A DNA stretch of 64,000 bases from Rhea pennata (GCF_028389875.1 NC_084670.1:37847333-37911332), one strand, 5' to 3'; shown: positions 11,957 to 22,876, counted from the first letter of the stretch. Made by a program: numbers and translations. Notes: a model not told the origin generated them from the letters alone.

Positions 11957-13755
11957 ATTGCCATTGCTCTGCACAAATGACTCCTGCTGTGTCTCGTACC
12001 AGGACTGAGCTTTGTTTGATCACTTGGTTTTTATTATTGCTGTTATTACTGTTGTTATTATTATCACGTTGCTACAGAAACGGGTGGATTCATTCCACTT
12101 TTACTGAGACTGCTCTGTCTCACCTGCTACCCATATAAAGTTGTGTCTAACACTGGGTCAGAGCTGACTCTCTCGTAGTATCCTTCTTATAAAGTAGGTT
12201 CTTCCTGGGGCCTTGCCTGAAGGCTGGGCCCTTCCTCCAAAGCTGTAGTCCCTCAGGCCCTGTCCACAACACATCCTTGATCACATTCACCCTGTGTGCT
12301 GGTCCTTACCCCAAAAGTCACCCCCAGACAAGGCTCTCTGCTCAGCTGGAGGGCTAGGCATGCAGCTGTGAGCCCTGGGAGGATAAGCACCCTCCTGGGT
12401 CCTCTGCAGGGCTGCCAGGGAACATGCAGAAGAGGTCCTGGAGCTAAATCCTGGGCCTGTAGACCATCCTCCTCCCATAAGGGCCCTCAAGCAGGGTGCC
12501 ACAGGGCAAAGATCCAGCCTAGCTTCTTGTTTCATGAACAGAGAGGAGAAACTGCCCCAGAAACTCCTCACACACCCAACTCCTCTGACCAGCTATTTTC
12601 CAGCACCAACCATCCACTGTAGTCCTGGTGAAAGGTGACCTTTGAATGTGATCAGCTCCATTTGCCTGCTGGGCTCAGCACCTGCATGAGGGAAATGACC
12701 ATCTTGCCTGGCCTTTCTGTGGGTCCAGATGCCAGCAGACCCCAGAGCATGGCCATTCTGCTAACCCTGGGAGGACAGCATCAGGGCTGGGCAGGGGCTA
12801 AGGACTGGTGGGAGGTGGCCATACAGGAGGGTCGTGGTGGCCAGGGCACCAAGGGCTGTCATGGGGACCATACTGGAGGCATGTTTCCCCCTAGAATGCA
12901 CCCTGTCCTGTGCTGTGCTTTCAGAGCAGGCCCTGGGGCTGCATGCAGGGCAAGAGGGCTGGGCCAGCACCAGGATAGGATGCAGACGGGAGCCATGGCA
13001 CTCTAGAAGCTCCCACACTGTGGAATCCCACAAGTGGCCCCAGATCACAGTGAGACAGGGCTCCCCTTTGTTGTTGCTCCAGGGAATCAAAGGAGCACCC
13101 TGGGTGGGAAGTGCAGGGTGGGCAACACCAGCTGCAATGCTCCTGGTAGCCCCTCTGCAGAGGGACCAGCTCCAGATGATCATGGAGGGGACTCCCTGCT
13201 ATTAGTCTCTCATAGTCTCTCAGGGGCAGTCTCTCTCCTGTCCTGTGTCACCATCTTCTCTCAAGAGCACTACTGGGTGTGTCACTCCCTACCCAAGTGT
13301 GGAGAAGAGCTGCTGGAAGTCTTCTCTTCTCACCCCTGCTGCCTCACCTCTGCCCTGACATCAGCCCACAGGCTCTGCCCTGGGTCATTTTTACGTCTCC
13401 ATACACTCTCATCAGAGACTACACAGGGATCTGCAGCACACAGGTCTGCTTGGAGCTGGCCACCATGGCCTGTCTGTGGTCCTAAGATCCCAGCAAGGTT
13501 GTGCTTGGAGGTGAGGCTGTGATCGTCCTCGATCAAAGCAGATGGGATGGTCTGCCTGGGGCCAGAGTGATGGGGTAGGAAAGGACAAGAGGCAACAAGG
13601 ACAAGCAACAAAGGTAATTTCAAATGAGTTTAAGGAAAAACAAATAGTAACCATGATAGCTGAGTAGCACTGGGGAAGGGACCAAGAGATCTTTAAAAAG
13701 TCTCCTGGAGAAAGCATTTACCAACCGATATAACTGTGAAGTTAGCCCAGCTCAG
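11957..13755. other. Spacer DNA without recognised genes
   Basis: It contains the 3' flank of the left receptor, a TTA/TTG-rich microsatellite-like patch (about 12030-12066), and otherwise unclassified sequence. Short open frames on both strands lack recognisable domains. Confidence 0.6.
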
Positions 13756-14250
13756 AGCAGATCATGGTCCTGGAGATCTCCAGCAGTCCCTCTGTAGTGA
13801 GAACCCCCACAGAAGGTCTGACCAGGAGTCAATGACTGGCAGAGTACATGGTAGCAGGCCCAGCGTGTGGAATTGCACATTGACCAAATTCTGATCAGAA
13901 CCAGGCATGCATATTCGGTTCTGTCTGCAATGCCTGGCTGCTTCCCAGACAGTAGCTGGCACATGGCTAGCACACCTAAGATAAGGAAATGGTTCTAGTA
14001 GATAAAAGTGGGGGGCCCTTGGAATACATCGGGAGAGTCCCACCTGGGCATCTAAGCCATGCATCCAGCCAGTGCCTCCAGCAGTCTCCTGCCAGCAACA
14101 TCTCCCCTCACGGTTCCCAGTTTTCCCTGTTCAGCTTGAAGTGTAAATCTTTTATTAACTCTCTCCTGTTCAGCCCCGCACAAACTCTGAGTGTCTCTCT
14201 CCACTGGTATCCAACCCTGTCTTGTTGCCTTGCAGTCACACCAAACCAAC
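13756..14250 (+). mobile_element. LTR-like dispersed repeat, copy A (orientation tentative)
   Basis: It aligns in the same orientation with 20085-20545. Shared landmarks include gtgagaac, a cagagtacat/cagaatacat stretch, catgcatattc, gagataaggaaat (here aagataaggaaat), and a terminal 'gagtgtctct ... tatccaaccct'. The length and landmarks suggest a retroviral LTR or similar dispersed repeat, but no TG..CA ends or target duplication could be fixed. The copies are clearly diverged. Confidence 0.45.
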
Positions 14251-14384
14251 GCTTGCCATCTAATTCCATTCCATTTCATTCCATTGCAGTCCATTGCAGT
14301 CCAGCCAAGTCCAGGCAAGTCCAGTCCATTCTATACTTTAACATTTCATTATGTTCTCTTGCATTTTCCACCAGGCAGGATGGC

Positions 14385-14715
14385 TCCATCTTGTGTGCGG
14401 CAGCACGGGGCATGGCGGGGCCTTGGGGCAGCCTGGCGCCAGGTGCCTGGGCAGTGCGGGGCCCCGGGGCCCAGTCGCTGCCCCGCAGGGCTGGGCTCTG
14501 CCGCAGGGGCCCCGCAGGGCTCCTTGCTGCCCTGTGCCCTGGGGCCGTGCTGGGCGCGGGGGGCAGCCCTGGGGCCTGTGCTGGTGCCAGCCCTGGTGCT
14601 GGTGATGGGGGCCCTGGGCATGACCGGGGCACTGGAGCCCACGGGCAGCATGCTGCTGCCCCCAGGGCAGGGCAGGGCAGGGCCGTGTCCTCTCACCCCT
14701 TCTGCCCCGGCCCCC
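14385..14715 (+). repeat. Spacer copy of the GC-rich arm block, core promoter sites missing
   Basis: The sequence closely follows 2212-2530, from the YY1-like site (here degraded, tccatcttgtgtgc) through the run ending in ctgctgcccccagggcaggg. The CCAAT and GC-box part is absent. The upstream junction is with an LTR-like repeat. It is followed directly at 14717 by a copy of the arm segment that begins near 3618. This is a third, rearranged copy of arm material within the spacer. Confidence 0.75.
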
Positions 14716-14716
14716 T

Positions 14717-15580
14717 GACATGCTTTTAGTGAGCTTGCAAACTGTTTTCCCCTGTGGGTCCCATTGCTGAGCTTCAAAACTGGTAATTGCTGTTGGTCAC
14801 TCTCTTTGTAGAAGTAGGATATAGAACAGTATAGGACAGGATGTAGTCTTCCTCCCTGAAGCACCAAACCAGATTCTTTGTTTTTAAAAGTGCTCAGCAA
14901 GATTTTTTGTCCACAGTGCTTGAGAGGGAGATGAGATGCCATAAAAGAACAAACGTGCCCTTAATACACATCATCCAGAGAGCTTTATCTGGGACCCTGG
15001 TCCTTGCCAGTCTCCAAAGCCATGGGGGAGATTAGGTGACAAATCTGGGGAAGCGTTCCCCTTTTCCATGAATTTTGTCCAGTTTTCCTTCTGGCTGAGC
15101 CTGGGGAAAGCAGTTCTCATCTCTGGAGCTCTGTTGGTCCTTGGGCTTTTCAGCATCACCTCGGGGCAGTGCGTCTCCCCTGGGTACAGCCCCTGACACC
15201 TTGCGTCCCCCTCGTGCCCTGCCTCTCCTGGGGTACTGTACTGCCTTGGTGCCCTGCATCTCCCACCACACCTGCCTATCTTGGGAGACTGTGCAGCCCT
15301 GGCTCCCTGAATCCCCCACATTTTTGACCCTAGGATTCTGAGAACATGCTCACACACTGCAGTGCTGCTGTCCAAACTCTGGGGCAGAGCCTGTAAGACA
15401 GTGCTGCACCTCAGGACCTGCATTTTGGCTCATTCAGGTGTTTGTGAGGTGATCAACTTCCCACTCTGCAGCTGCTGGTGTTTGAGAATGTCCCTACAAC
15501 CAGCCTTCCTGCTCTTCCTCATCTCTGCCCTGTCCCGGGACACTCTTGCAGAAGGGAGGCTCCATCCCCCTTGAATACTG
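14717..15580 (+). repeat. Spacer copy of arm segment
   Basis: It starts with gacatgcttttagtgagc, as at about 3618, and follows the left arm to about 3990. It then continues with sequence found, in reverse complement, only in the right-arm block 30960-31420. It therefore keeps the longer version of the unit that the left arm has lost. A CR1 begins at its right end. Confidence 0.75.
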
Positions 15581-15582
15581 TG

Positions 15583-16015
15583 AGAGATCACAGAATCACA
15601 GAATGGTTGACACTGGAAGGGACCTTTGGAGTTCCTCTAGTCCAACCTCCTGCTCAAGCACAGTCACCTAGAGCATTCTAGACAGGATTGTCTCCTCTCC
15701 AGGTGCCTTTTGAATATCTCCAGAGAAGCAGACTCCACAGCCTCTCTGGGCAACCTGTTCTAGTGCTCTGTCACTCTCACCATAAAGAAGTTCTTCCTTA
15801 TATTCAGGAGGAACTTCCTGTGTTTCAGTTTTTGCCCATTGCCTCTTGTCCTGTCACTTGCCATCACAGAGAAGATTCCAGCTCCATCCTCTTAACACCT
15901 TCCCTTAACGTATTTATGCACACTGATAAGATCCCCTCTCAGTCTTCTCTTCTACAGGGTAAACAGGCCCAACTGTCACAGCTTATCCTCATAAGAGAGA
16001 TGCTGTGATCCCCAG
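15583..16015 (-). mobile_element. CR1 LINE 3' fragment
   Basis: The diagnostic CR1 3' terminus lies at the left edge (tcacagaatcacagaatgg, read as the complement), followed by 'gaagggacctttggagttcc' and 'tctagtccaacctcctgc'. It continues through 'gcctctctgggcaacctgtt' and 'gataagatcccctctcag'. A 5'-truncated copy of about 430 bp inserted into the arm-derived segment. It is non-coding. Confidence 0.93.
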
Positions 16016-16049
16016 GCCTGCACCCTTAGCTTTCTGCCCTGTCTATTGT

Positions 16050-16222
16050 GTGTCTGCTCAATCAGAAGGAAAGTTGGGCAGAATTCACGGGAAAGGGGAA
16101 AACTTCCCCAGATTTGCTACTTGTTCTCCCTCATGGCTTTGGAGACTGGCATGGACCAGTGTGCCAGAAAAAATCCCTCTGGATGATGTATATTAAGGGA
16201 ACGTTTACTCTTTTTTGGCATC
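16050..16222 (+). repeat. Remainder of arm-derived segment
   Basis: It matches the reverse complement of no other spacer sequence, but follows 31400-31565 and 3850-3960: ccatggctttggagactggc appears here as 'catggctttggagactggc', then 'ctctggatgatgtatattaa'. It ends exactly where the LTR begins at 16223. Confidence 0.65.
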
Positions 16223-16881
16223 TGTATCTGTACTAGGTGACACTTGATGGGAATGGTCCATGTTGTAACTTTTTGTATCTGTACTACCTGATACTTGGTG
16301 AGAATGGTCTAGTGTTGTAACTTTTTAGTGCCTAGAACTATACCGCTGTGTTAAGCGGGATACAAACAAGTAACTAACAAGGTCTTGGAAATCTGTGAGA
16401 AAGAGCAGCGGTTGGTTACATATTGATTCTGTGGCTGGAAGCCACAGAATCACCATGAGAAGCAGTCAACATGAAGGTCAGAAGCTGAAGAGTAGTGAAA
16501 TAGCAACCCCCAAAGTCAAATGTGGCCCCCAAAATAAATCTGCTTGCATGCGCAGTATCATAGTCCGGTTGTGCAACTTCGGCGGAGTTGGGCTAGACTC
16601 CCTGCACTTGTTGGCCCCACGTGCCGGGACTCCCGCCTACCGCAAGTAATCATAAATGCCAGAGTTTTCTGAAGGAGGGAGAGGCTGCTACACAACAGAG
16701 GACCACGTTGCCTCCTCGGGGACGCCCGAAAAGATTGTGCCTGCCAACTCTCTCTCATCATGCAGACAATCAGGGCAAGCGTTGGGGTGGTCCTTCTCAA
16801 GATTACCATCGGGTCGGTCTGTTTGTAAGTATCTACTAATAAACTGCTTGCTACTGAATAGTGTTTGTGTGTGTTTGTGTG

Positions 16882-16957
<76 letters not shown>

Positions 16958-17013
16958 AGTTTGTGCTGGCTTGCCAAACCAGATGTTTGGCCCCCGGGAA
17001 TCTAACTAGAAGA
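16223..17013 (+). mobile_element. Endogenous retrovirus LTR with long TG tract
   Basis: It is homologous over its length to the solo LTR at 43616-44332. It begins TGTATCTG and ends ctaactagaaga, where the other copy has ...agaaca. A 5' tandem duplication of about 52 bp is present (16223 onward, repeated from about 16276). A polyadenylation signal AATAAA lies at 16838-16843, followed by a TG-rich tract. Flanks gcatc and gaagt do not form a target duplication, so this copy may be rearranged or end-degraded. No gag, pol or env sequence is seen beside it. Confidence 0.8.
16861..16956 (+). repeat. TG/TTTG microsatellite within LTR
   Basis: Nearly pure (TG)n with interspersed TTTG units, about 95 bp, lies directly after the LTR polyadenylation signal. 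The homologous LTR at 43616 has only about 23 bp of CA here, so the tract expanded in this copy. Confidence 0.95.
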
Positions 17014-17789
17014 GAAGTTCTTGAATTTAACACTTCTCAGATCTGTCCAGCAACAAGTATTTTTAGGCCAAGAGCATGCTAGTTGCCTCCCTCCCTTACT
17101 AGTGAAGGCTAAGGAGGAATACTACACGGATACGTTGTCAGTGCAGACACTTTTTTCTTCTAATGTAGCACAATCCTAGAAAGTCTTTGCTTATAATGCA
17201 GTAGTATCCCCCAATTAGACCTTACTTAACCATCTGGTTACTCCCCTCCAAGTTCAATCCAGTGAATTATAGCTGGGGGGAGAGAGACTTGAGGATTTGA
17301 GCTCTTCTTGCAGGCCTCTGCACACTGTCCTGAGCTGTGATAAATAATAATAAAAACGCTATCTAGGGGCTGATATCCAGCACGAAGTCTGGATAATGTT
17401 TAGATAATGTGAAATTTAAAAGGAAAAGATCTTCCACAGTGGAGACCTCAGAGGTACTCTTTCAAGTGGCAGTGATATAGTGCTACAGCTTTTAAAACTG
17501 GCAAACTTCAAAAGACAGAATATTTCTTCAGACCTTTAAAACCACTTCCCCCAGATGCACAGTGACTACAGCGAGCAGTGATGCTCAAGCATTTGCCTTG
17601 TGTGGCTGCACAAACCTGATTCGGTATTGGTGGTAACCTTGACTTGGGAAGATTCTGTGAGCCCCCCACAACTTTCCTTATCCTTACGAACAAGGCTCGT
17701 TCCCCCAGCCCCTCCTCACAGAGCAGCTGAGCCAGCCCCCGGCCTCTTTGGGGCCTGCCACTGAACTCACTCCGAGTGACAAACAGCGT
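17014..17789. other. Spacer DNA without recognised genes
   Basis: A/T-richer sequence between the LTR and a CR1 copy. I see no domain, RNA gene or internal retroviral region. Confidence 0.5.
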
Positions 17790-19560
17790 TCCTCTACATG
17801 GGGTCCAACTGGATGCAGTATCTAAATGTGCTCTAACGATGCTGAGTAGAGGGGAAGGATCACCTTCGATCTCCTAGCTATGCAGTCTAGGACGCTGTGG
17901 CCTCCTTTGCTGCCAGGGCAGGCTGCTGGCTGATGTTTAGCTCACTGCTACAAAGACTCCTACATCCTTTTCTGCTGAGCTGCTGCCCAGACAGGCACTC
18001 CCAACCCCTATCACTGCAGGGTGTTGCTCTATTCCAGGGGCAGGACCTGGCATTTGTCCTTGTTGAATTTCACAGACGTCCTGACAGCCCATTTCTCCTT
18101 CCTGCTGAGCTCCTTCTAAATGACAGCCCTCGAGGTTATGACTATTCCTCCCAGTTAGGTGTCTTCTACAAAGGTGATGGGATTCCCATTCTGCAGGTCA
18201 CTGAGGAACCTTTCCAACAGGACAGCATATGGGGCATGCCCCTGCATACCCCACTTTTACCTGGCTTCCCAGTAAAGCATGACCCATCAGGAAAGCCCTC
18301 TGAGCTTGATCATCCAATCAGCTTTTTGCCCATCTGGATGTCTACTGGATATCCACTGTTCTCCCTTGCTCCACAAGTGCTGGTCTTCTATCGCAGAAGG
18401 CAATCAGGTTGCTGAGGAATGTTTTACCTTCAGTAACTCCATGCTGACTGTTCCCAGACACCTTCTTCTCCCTCATGTGTTCAGAAATGTGATCTGAGAG
18501 GACTGGCTTCCTGACACACTAAGTCAGGCTGAAAGTGCCCGCAGCTCCCTGGTTTGTTTTCGGTGCCTTTTTAGAAGAGAAGCTCCAGATATTCCTCCTT
18601 TTGTTCACTGGGACTTCCCTGCACACACACACCAGTCTCCACACCTTTCAAAGATCATAGACCTTGCTGTCACAGCAGCCAGCTCTCTCAGTGTCCATGG
18701 ATGACAGCCATCCAATGTGATAGACATGTTACGGTTTGACTTGTTGCAAGTCATCCTTTATTCAAGACTTAGGCATTGTGGGTTGGTTTTCTCCTCAGGA
18801 TTCCTGACTGTAGGCACAACAGCCTGGGAGATCTTGTTGGCAAAGACTGAAGATGGGAAGGACTTGAATTCCCCAGACCTATCTGCTTCTGCTTTTGCTA
18901 AAATCCCTTGCCCTTTCAGCAGCGAGCCCGCATTTCCTTTTCTATTTTTCTACTGTTACTGAAGCAGTAGCAGCTCTTCTTCCTTTCCTTCACATCCCCT
19001 GCAAGTGTCTCTGCCACAGCAGAGCTTTGGCTTCCTAACATCATTCCTACTTTGCCGGATGATATCTCTAAATGTCTCCTTTGCAGCCTCTGCCTTCTTC
19101 CCCTTTCCCTATGCTGCCTTATTGCCTTGGAGCTCACGAAGGAGCTCCCTGATTAGCCAAGCTGGGGTCCAGAGAAGTCTCCTAACTTTACAAACTGTTC
19201 ATATGGAGCGTTCTTGTGCTTGACAAGTGCTTAATTACCTGTCGGCTTTCCTGAGCTTCTCTGCACTTCAGAGCTGCCTAACATGGTCCATCCTATGGAA
19301 GAGTTCCATACACCCAAGTTACCACTTCACAGATAGGGCATCTCCCCACGTCATCCTCCCTGGTGGTCTCTTCTGAGGAACTTGTACCCTGCCTTTGAAG
19401 GACTCCAGTCATGTGAGTGGTTCAACCACATCTCAGTTATTCTAACCATGTGGCACTCCCGTGACAGCTTATGCATCTGCTTTTGCTCCTGGCTGCACCT
19501 CAGGCTGCCTAGGTTTGCATATATTTGGGCTTCACCACCACCTCCACCAACAGCAGCACT
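17790..19560 (-). mobile_element. CR1 LINE fragment with degenerate reverse-transcriptase region
   Basis: It follows the CR1 order on the minus strand: 'actggatgcagtatctaaatg' and 'tggcatttgtccttgttgaa' near the left edge, then the pol-derived stretch (18200-18720), a segment with 'ttggcaaagactgaaga' (18838) and 'ctgagcttctctgcacttca' (19252), then 'aaccacatctcagttattct' (19424). About 1.8 kb, full of stops and indels. Ends are approximate. Confidence 0.8.
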
Positions 19561-20084
19561 AGCATGACCTTTATGTGCTTAGCAGGGTTTCTGTGACCTG
19601 CTCCTTCGGACCTGCATGCACAGAGATTGCCCTGGACAATGCCTGGTCCGGTGAGGTTTCTGTAAGGCAGAACTGAGCACTCAGAGGGAGGGAAGGGCTG
19701 TGAGCAGAGAGGGAAAAGATGAGAGGGAGAGAGAAAGAGCTCCCAGCAGGGACAGCTCCAGGCAACAGAGATGTTCTCTGTGTTTTGCTGCCAGGCTATG
19801 AGTTGCTCTCCAGTGCAGGATATGGAAAGGGCTTTTCTGCCTCCACTTTCCTGGGTAAGCTCTGCCTGAGACCCCCAAGTTCACCAAGCCTCTCAGCAGA
19901 GTTTGGGGGAATCTGAGCACCCGCCCCCTGCTCAACTCTGTCTGTAACCCACATGGGGGTCAGCAGATAGCCATCCTTTGAGGTTTGCCTGCAAGGAGAC
20001 CTGCAGGAAGACAGAGGTGGCTGGGACCAGCCCTCAGCTGAGGGGAGCAGCCAGCACTGGAAAGGGGTGATGGGAGGGGCTGCT
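19561..20084. other. Spacer DNA without recognised genes
   Basis: It contains a purine-rich stretch (about 19680-19740) and unclassified sequence leading into the second LTR-like repeat. Confidence 0.5.
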
Positions 20085-20545
20085 CTGGGACGATCGCCCT
20101 GGGGCAGCTTTCCCAGTGAATGCCTGTGCAGTGAGAACATCTGCAGGAGGTCTGGTGAAGAGTCAGTGATGGGCAGAATACATGAGAGCAGCCCCAGCAC
20201 GTGCTCTCTACACACTGACCCAATTCCTGTAAAGATCAGACATGCATATTCCATTTTGTCAACAACGCCTAGCTGCTTGGCAGCCAGCAGCTACTCCAGG
20301 TCAGCACAGCTGAGATAAGGAAATAGTGGTAGGAGATTTAAGGGGCCTTTAGGATATGATAGGAGTCCTGCCTGGGCGCCCGACCTGTGCATGCACCGGC
20401 CTCCCATCAGAGACCCTCCTGGGCAGTTCCCAGAGCTTCCGGTGCAGTTTGGAGGGCAAGTCTTCTACTAAATCTATCCCGACTGACCCCTTATGCACCT
20501 TGAGTGTCTCTATATGCTGCTATCCAACCCTCCCTTTCCCACTCC
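20085..20545 (+). mobile_element. LTR-like dispersed repeat, copy B (orientation tentative)
   Basis: This is the second copy of the repeat at 13756-14250, with the same orientation and about 6.3 kb downstream. The end matching 'gagtgtctct' is near 20501. Divergence from copy A and the unrelated material between them make a single provirus unlikely. Confidence 0.45.
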
Positions 20546-21928
20546 GTGGTCACAGCATGCAACACAGGGACTAGCCAGGCTCTGTTCTCCTGTACCCTCC
20601 ATGTCCTGGTGCCTTCCCCAGGAGACCTGCATTTTCTCTGCAAGTACGTGGCTCTGTGCTCCCACACTACCTGGTCACATGCAGTAGCTGCCTCCTGGCG
20701 TGTTTCCTTTCCCATGGCTCTTTCCAGCCCAGCCCAGCCTCTCCCTAGCTCTCCCCACCTCCCCTGCCCACTGCCCAGCCCACCCAGCAGTGCAGTCCAG
20801 GCTAGTGGTGGCCCTGCAGCAGTGCCTGCTGCAGAGGACTGCAGAGCTTTGGGCACTCACTCCATAGCCCCAGTCCCTCTAAAGCAGACAGCAGCTCCAA
20901 GGGGGTGGGGGCAGAGAGGAGTGTCAGCCTCCCCATCAGCCCCATGGCTGGGGGCCAGCAATAGCACAACAAAATGGAGGCCAGTCACTCCATGTCTGCA
21001 CTGCTCTCATGACCAGGAGATCCTTTACCCTGGCTGCCTACAGCCCCGCTGGCCAGCAGTATGCCCATGCTGGCTTCACCAGCTGTTCCTACACCTCTGC
21101 CCTGTGCTTCCTACAGGGCCCCAGGCTGGCAGAGCTGCTCTGCAGAGCGAACAAGCTATGTGGCCATGGGGTGAGTCTGTACTGGCTGTGATGGACAGCA
21201 CAGATGCAGCTGGATCAGCATCATTGCACCTGACAACCCCCTCCCCAGGCTCGGTGGCTGTGGAAGATGCCTGGAGCAATCACAGGGCATTTCCAGTGGC
21301 TCAGATGTGTCACAGCCCACTCCCTCTCCTGAGATTGCAGAGCCCTCATTTGCTGCATTCCTTGGTTTGGCCCTTTACCTTTGGTTGACTCTGCTTGGTT
21401 TTGGGAGTCTCCACTCACTGCTTGTCCGAGGAAATGGTGCCCCTGGAGGTGCGGACACCTCATGACCACTCACCTTCTCCAGGGACACTGGGCACCCACA
21501 AGAGAGAGCTGAAACTACTCCTCACTCCCTCACACATCACTCAATGAGGTGATGTTCCATGACTAATGGAAAACTCAGTCATGGCAACAGGGCCTTTTCA
21601 GGTGCAGTTCCCTGAGTGTATTCCTGGCTCCAGCTTGGGAAGAAGAGCCCAACATTCAGGCACTGTGCTGAGGAGATCCCCTTTTATTACAGAGATGCTG
21701 CTTGGGAGGTCAGCTCCCACACAGTGATCAGCAGATTTATAGAATGTTTCTGGGTCCGACAGATGGGGTGTGCACCTCTAGAAACGAGGGAAGAAGTCAA
21801 ACATTTGTGTAGAAACATGACTATCATAGACAGAACTCCCAAAGGACAAGAGCTGCCAGAGGTAAACCGGGAACTACTTGTGAGGAGAGATGGGCAGCTT
21901 ATTGCTGCTGAACTAGTACTAGCTGAAC
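20546..21928. other. Spacer DNA bordering the right arm
   Basis: Unclassified. An open plus-strand frame (20504-21388, 294 codons) is compositionally Pro/Ser/Cys-rich with no recognised domain and overlaps opposite-strand frames, so I do not call it a gene. The last part is the 3' flank of the right receptor. Confidence 0.5.
21683..21688 (-). terminator. Candidate polyadenylation signal AATAAA for the right receptor
   Basis: AATAAA on the minus strand lies about 210 bases beyond the stop codon at 21899, a plausible 3'-UTR distance. The position is outside the shared arm, and no AATAAA is seen at a matching distance behind the left receptor. Confidence 0.4.
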
Positions 21929-22834
21929 CATTTTCCTCAGTGCATCCTTGAGCTCCTTGTTCCTCATGCTGTAGATGAGGGGGTTCACTGTTGGAGGCAC
22001 CACCGAGTACAGAACAGCCACCACCAGATCCAGAGCTGGGGAAGAGAGGGAGGGGAGCTTCAGGCAGGCAAACAGGCCAGTGCTGATGATCAGGGAGACC
22101 ATAGAAAGGTGGGGGAGGCACATGGAAAAGGCTTTGTGCTGGCCCTGCTCAGAGGGGATCCTCAGCACAGCAGTGAAGATCTGCACGTAGGACAGCACAA
22201 TGAAAATGAAACATCCAAAGAATAAACAAGCACTTACCACAGTAACCCCAACTTCCCTGAGGTAGGAATGTGAGCAGGAGAGCTTGAGGATGTGGGGAAT
22301 CTCACAGAAGAACTGGTCCACTGCGTTAACTTGGCGGAGGGGTATGGAGAATGTGTTGGCAGTGTGCAGGAGAGCATAGAGAAAACCACTGGCCCAGGCA
22401 GCTGCTGCCATTTTGACACAGGCTCTGCTGTCCATAAGGGTCCCATATTGCAGGGGTCTGCAGATGGCAACGTAGCAATCATAGGCCATGACCGTGAGGA
22501 GAGAGTGTTCAGCTGACAAGAAAAAGGCAAATAAAAATATTTGGGCAGCACATCCTGAGTAGGAAATGGCTCTGGTGTCCCACAGGGAATTGGCCATGGA
22601 TTTGGGGACAGTATTGGAGACTGTGGCAAGGTTGAGAACAGAGAGGTTGAGGAGGAAGAAGTACATGGGGGTGCGGAGGCGGTGGTCACAGGCTACGGCT
22701 GTGATGACAAGGCTGTTGCCCCAGAGGGCAGCCAGGTAGATGCCCAGGAAGAGCGAGAAGTGCAGGAGCTGCAGCTCTTGTGTGTCTGCAAATGCCAGGA
22801 GGAGGAACTCACTGAGGGAGCTTCTGTTGGACAT
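21899..22834 (-). CDS. Olfactory receptor, gamma-c (OR14-like) clade, DRY and loop cysteine altered
   Basis: An intact 311-residue paralog of the receptor at 11021, aligned with no gaps until the last nine residues. It keeps the N-terminal sequon (NRS, 3-5), GN (39-40), PMYFF (56-60), C95, C177, C187, KAFSMC (234-239) and NPLIY (284-288). Two conserved positions are lost. MAYDRY reads MAYDCY (codon TGC at 22477-22475). The loop-2 cysteine of the PLC motif is arginine (residue 167, codon 22336-22334), so one of the two presumed extracellular disulfides cannot form. The C-terminal tail (VQLVLVQQQ) differs from the left copy (ISWTFFSCC) because arm homology ends there. The frame is open, so it is annotated as a gene, but function is doubtful. 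It converges on the left receptor. Confidence 0.93.
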   Translation of the reverse strand: MSNRSSLSEFLLLAFADTQELQLLHFSLFLGIYLAALWGNSLVITAVACDHRLRTPMYFFLLNLSVLNLATVSNTVPKSMANSLWDTRAISYSGCAAQIFLFAFFLSAEHSLLTVMAYDCYVAICRPLQYGTLMDSRACVKMAAAAWASGFLYALLHTANTFSIPLRQVNAVDQFFCEIPHILKLSCSHSYLREVGVTVVSACLFFGCFIFIVLSYVQIFTAVLRIPSEQGQHKAFSMCLPHLSMVSLIISTGLFACLKLPSLSSPALDLVVAVLYSVVPPTVNPLIYSMRNKELKDALRKMVQLVLVQQQ

Positions 22835-22857
22835 TGGCTCTGCCTTGGTTCCGGGCA

Positions 22858-22876
22858 CTGTGCAAGGAGGAAAAGG
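22858..22876 (-). promoter_or_regulatory. Splice acceptor for the right olfactory receptor coding exon
   Basis: On the minus strand, ccttttcctccttgcacag ends 23 bases before the ATG at 22834. It is the exact counterpart of the left acceptor and supports the chosen start. Confidence 0.65.

Noticed and set aside
16558..16977. 139-codon minus-strand frame in the LTR
   Set aside because: It is a chance frame lengthened by the CA/TG microsatellite.
13756..20545. One intact provirus between the two LTR-like repeats
   Set aside because: The copies are too diverged, and no gag, pol or env frame lies between them.
20504..21388. 294-codon open frame in the spacer
   Set aside because: No domain, low-complexity Pro/Ser/Cys composition, and competing frames on the other strand.
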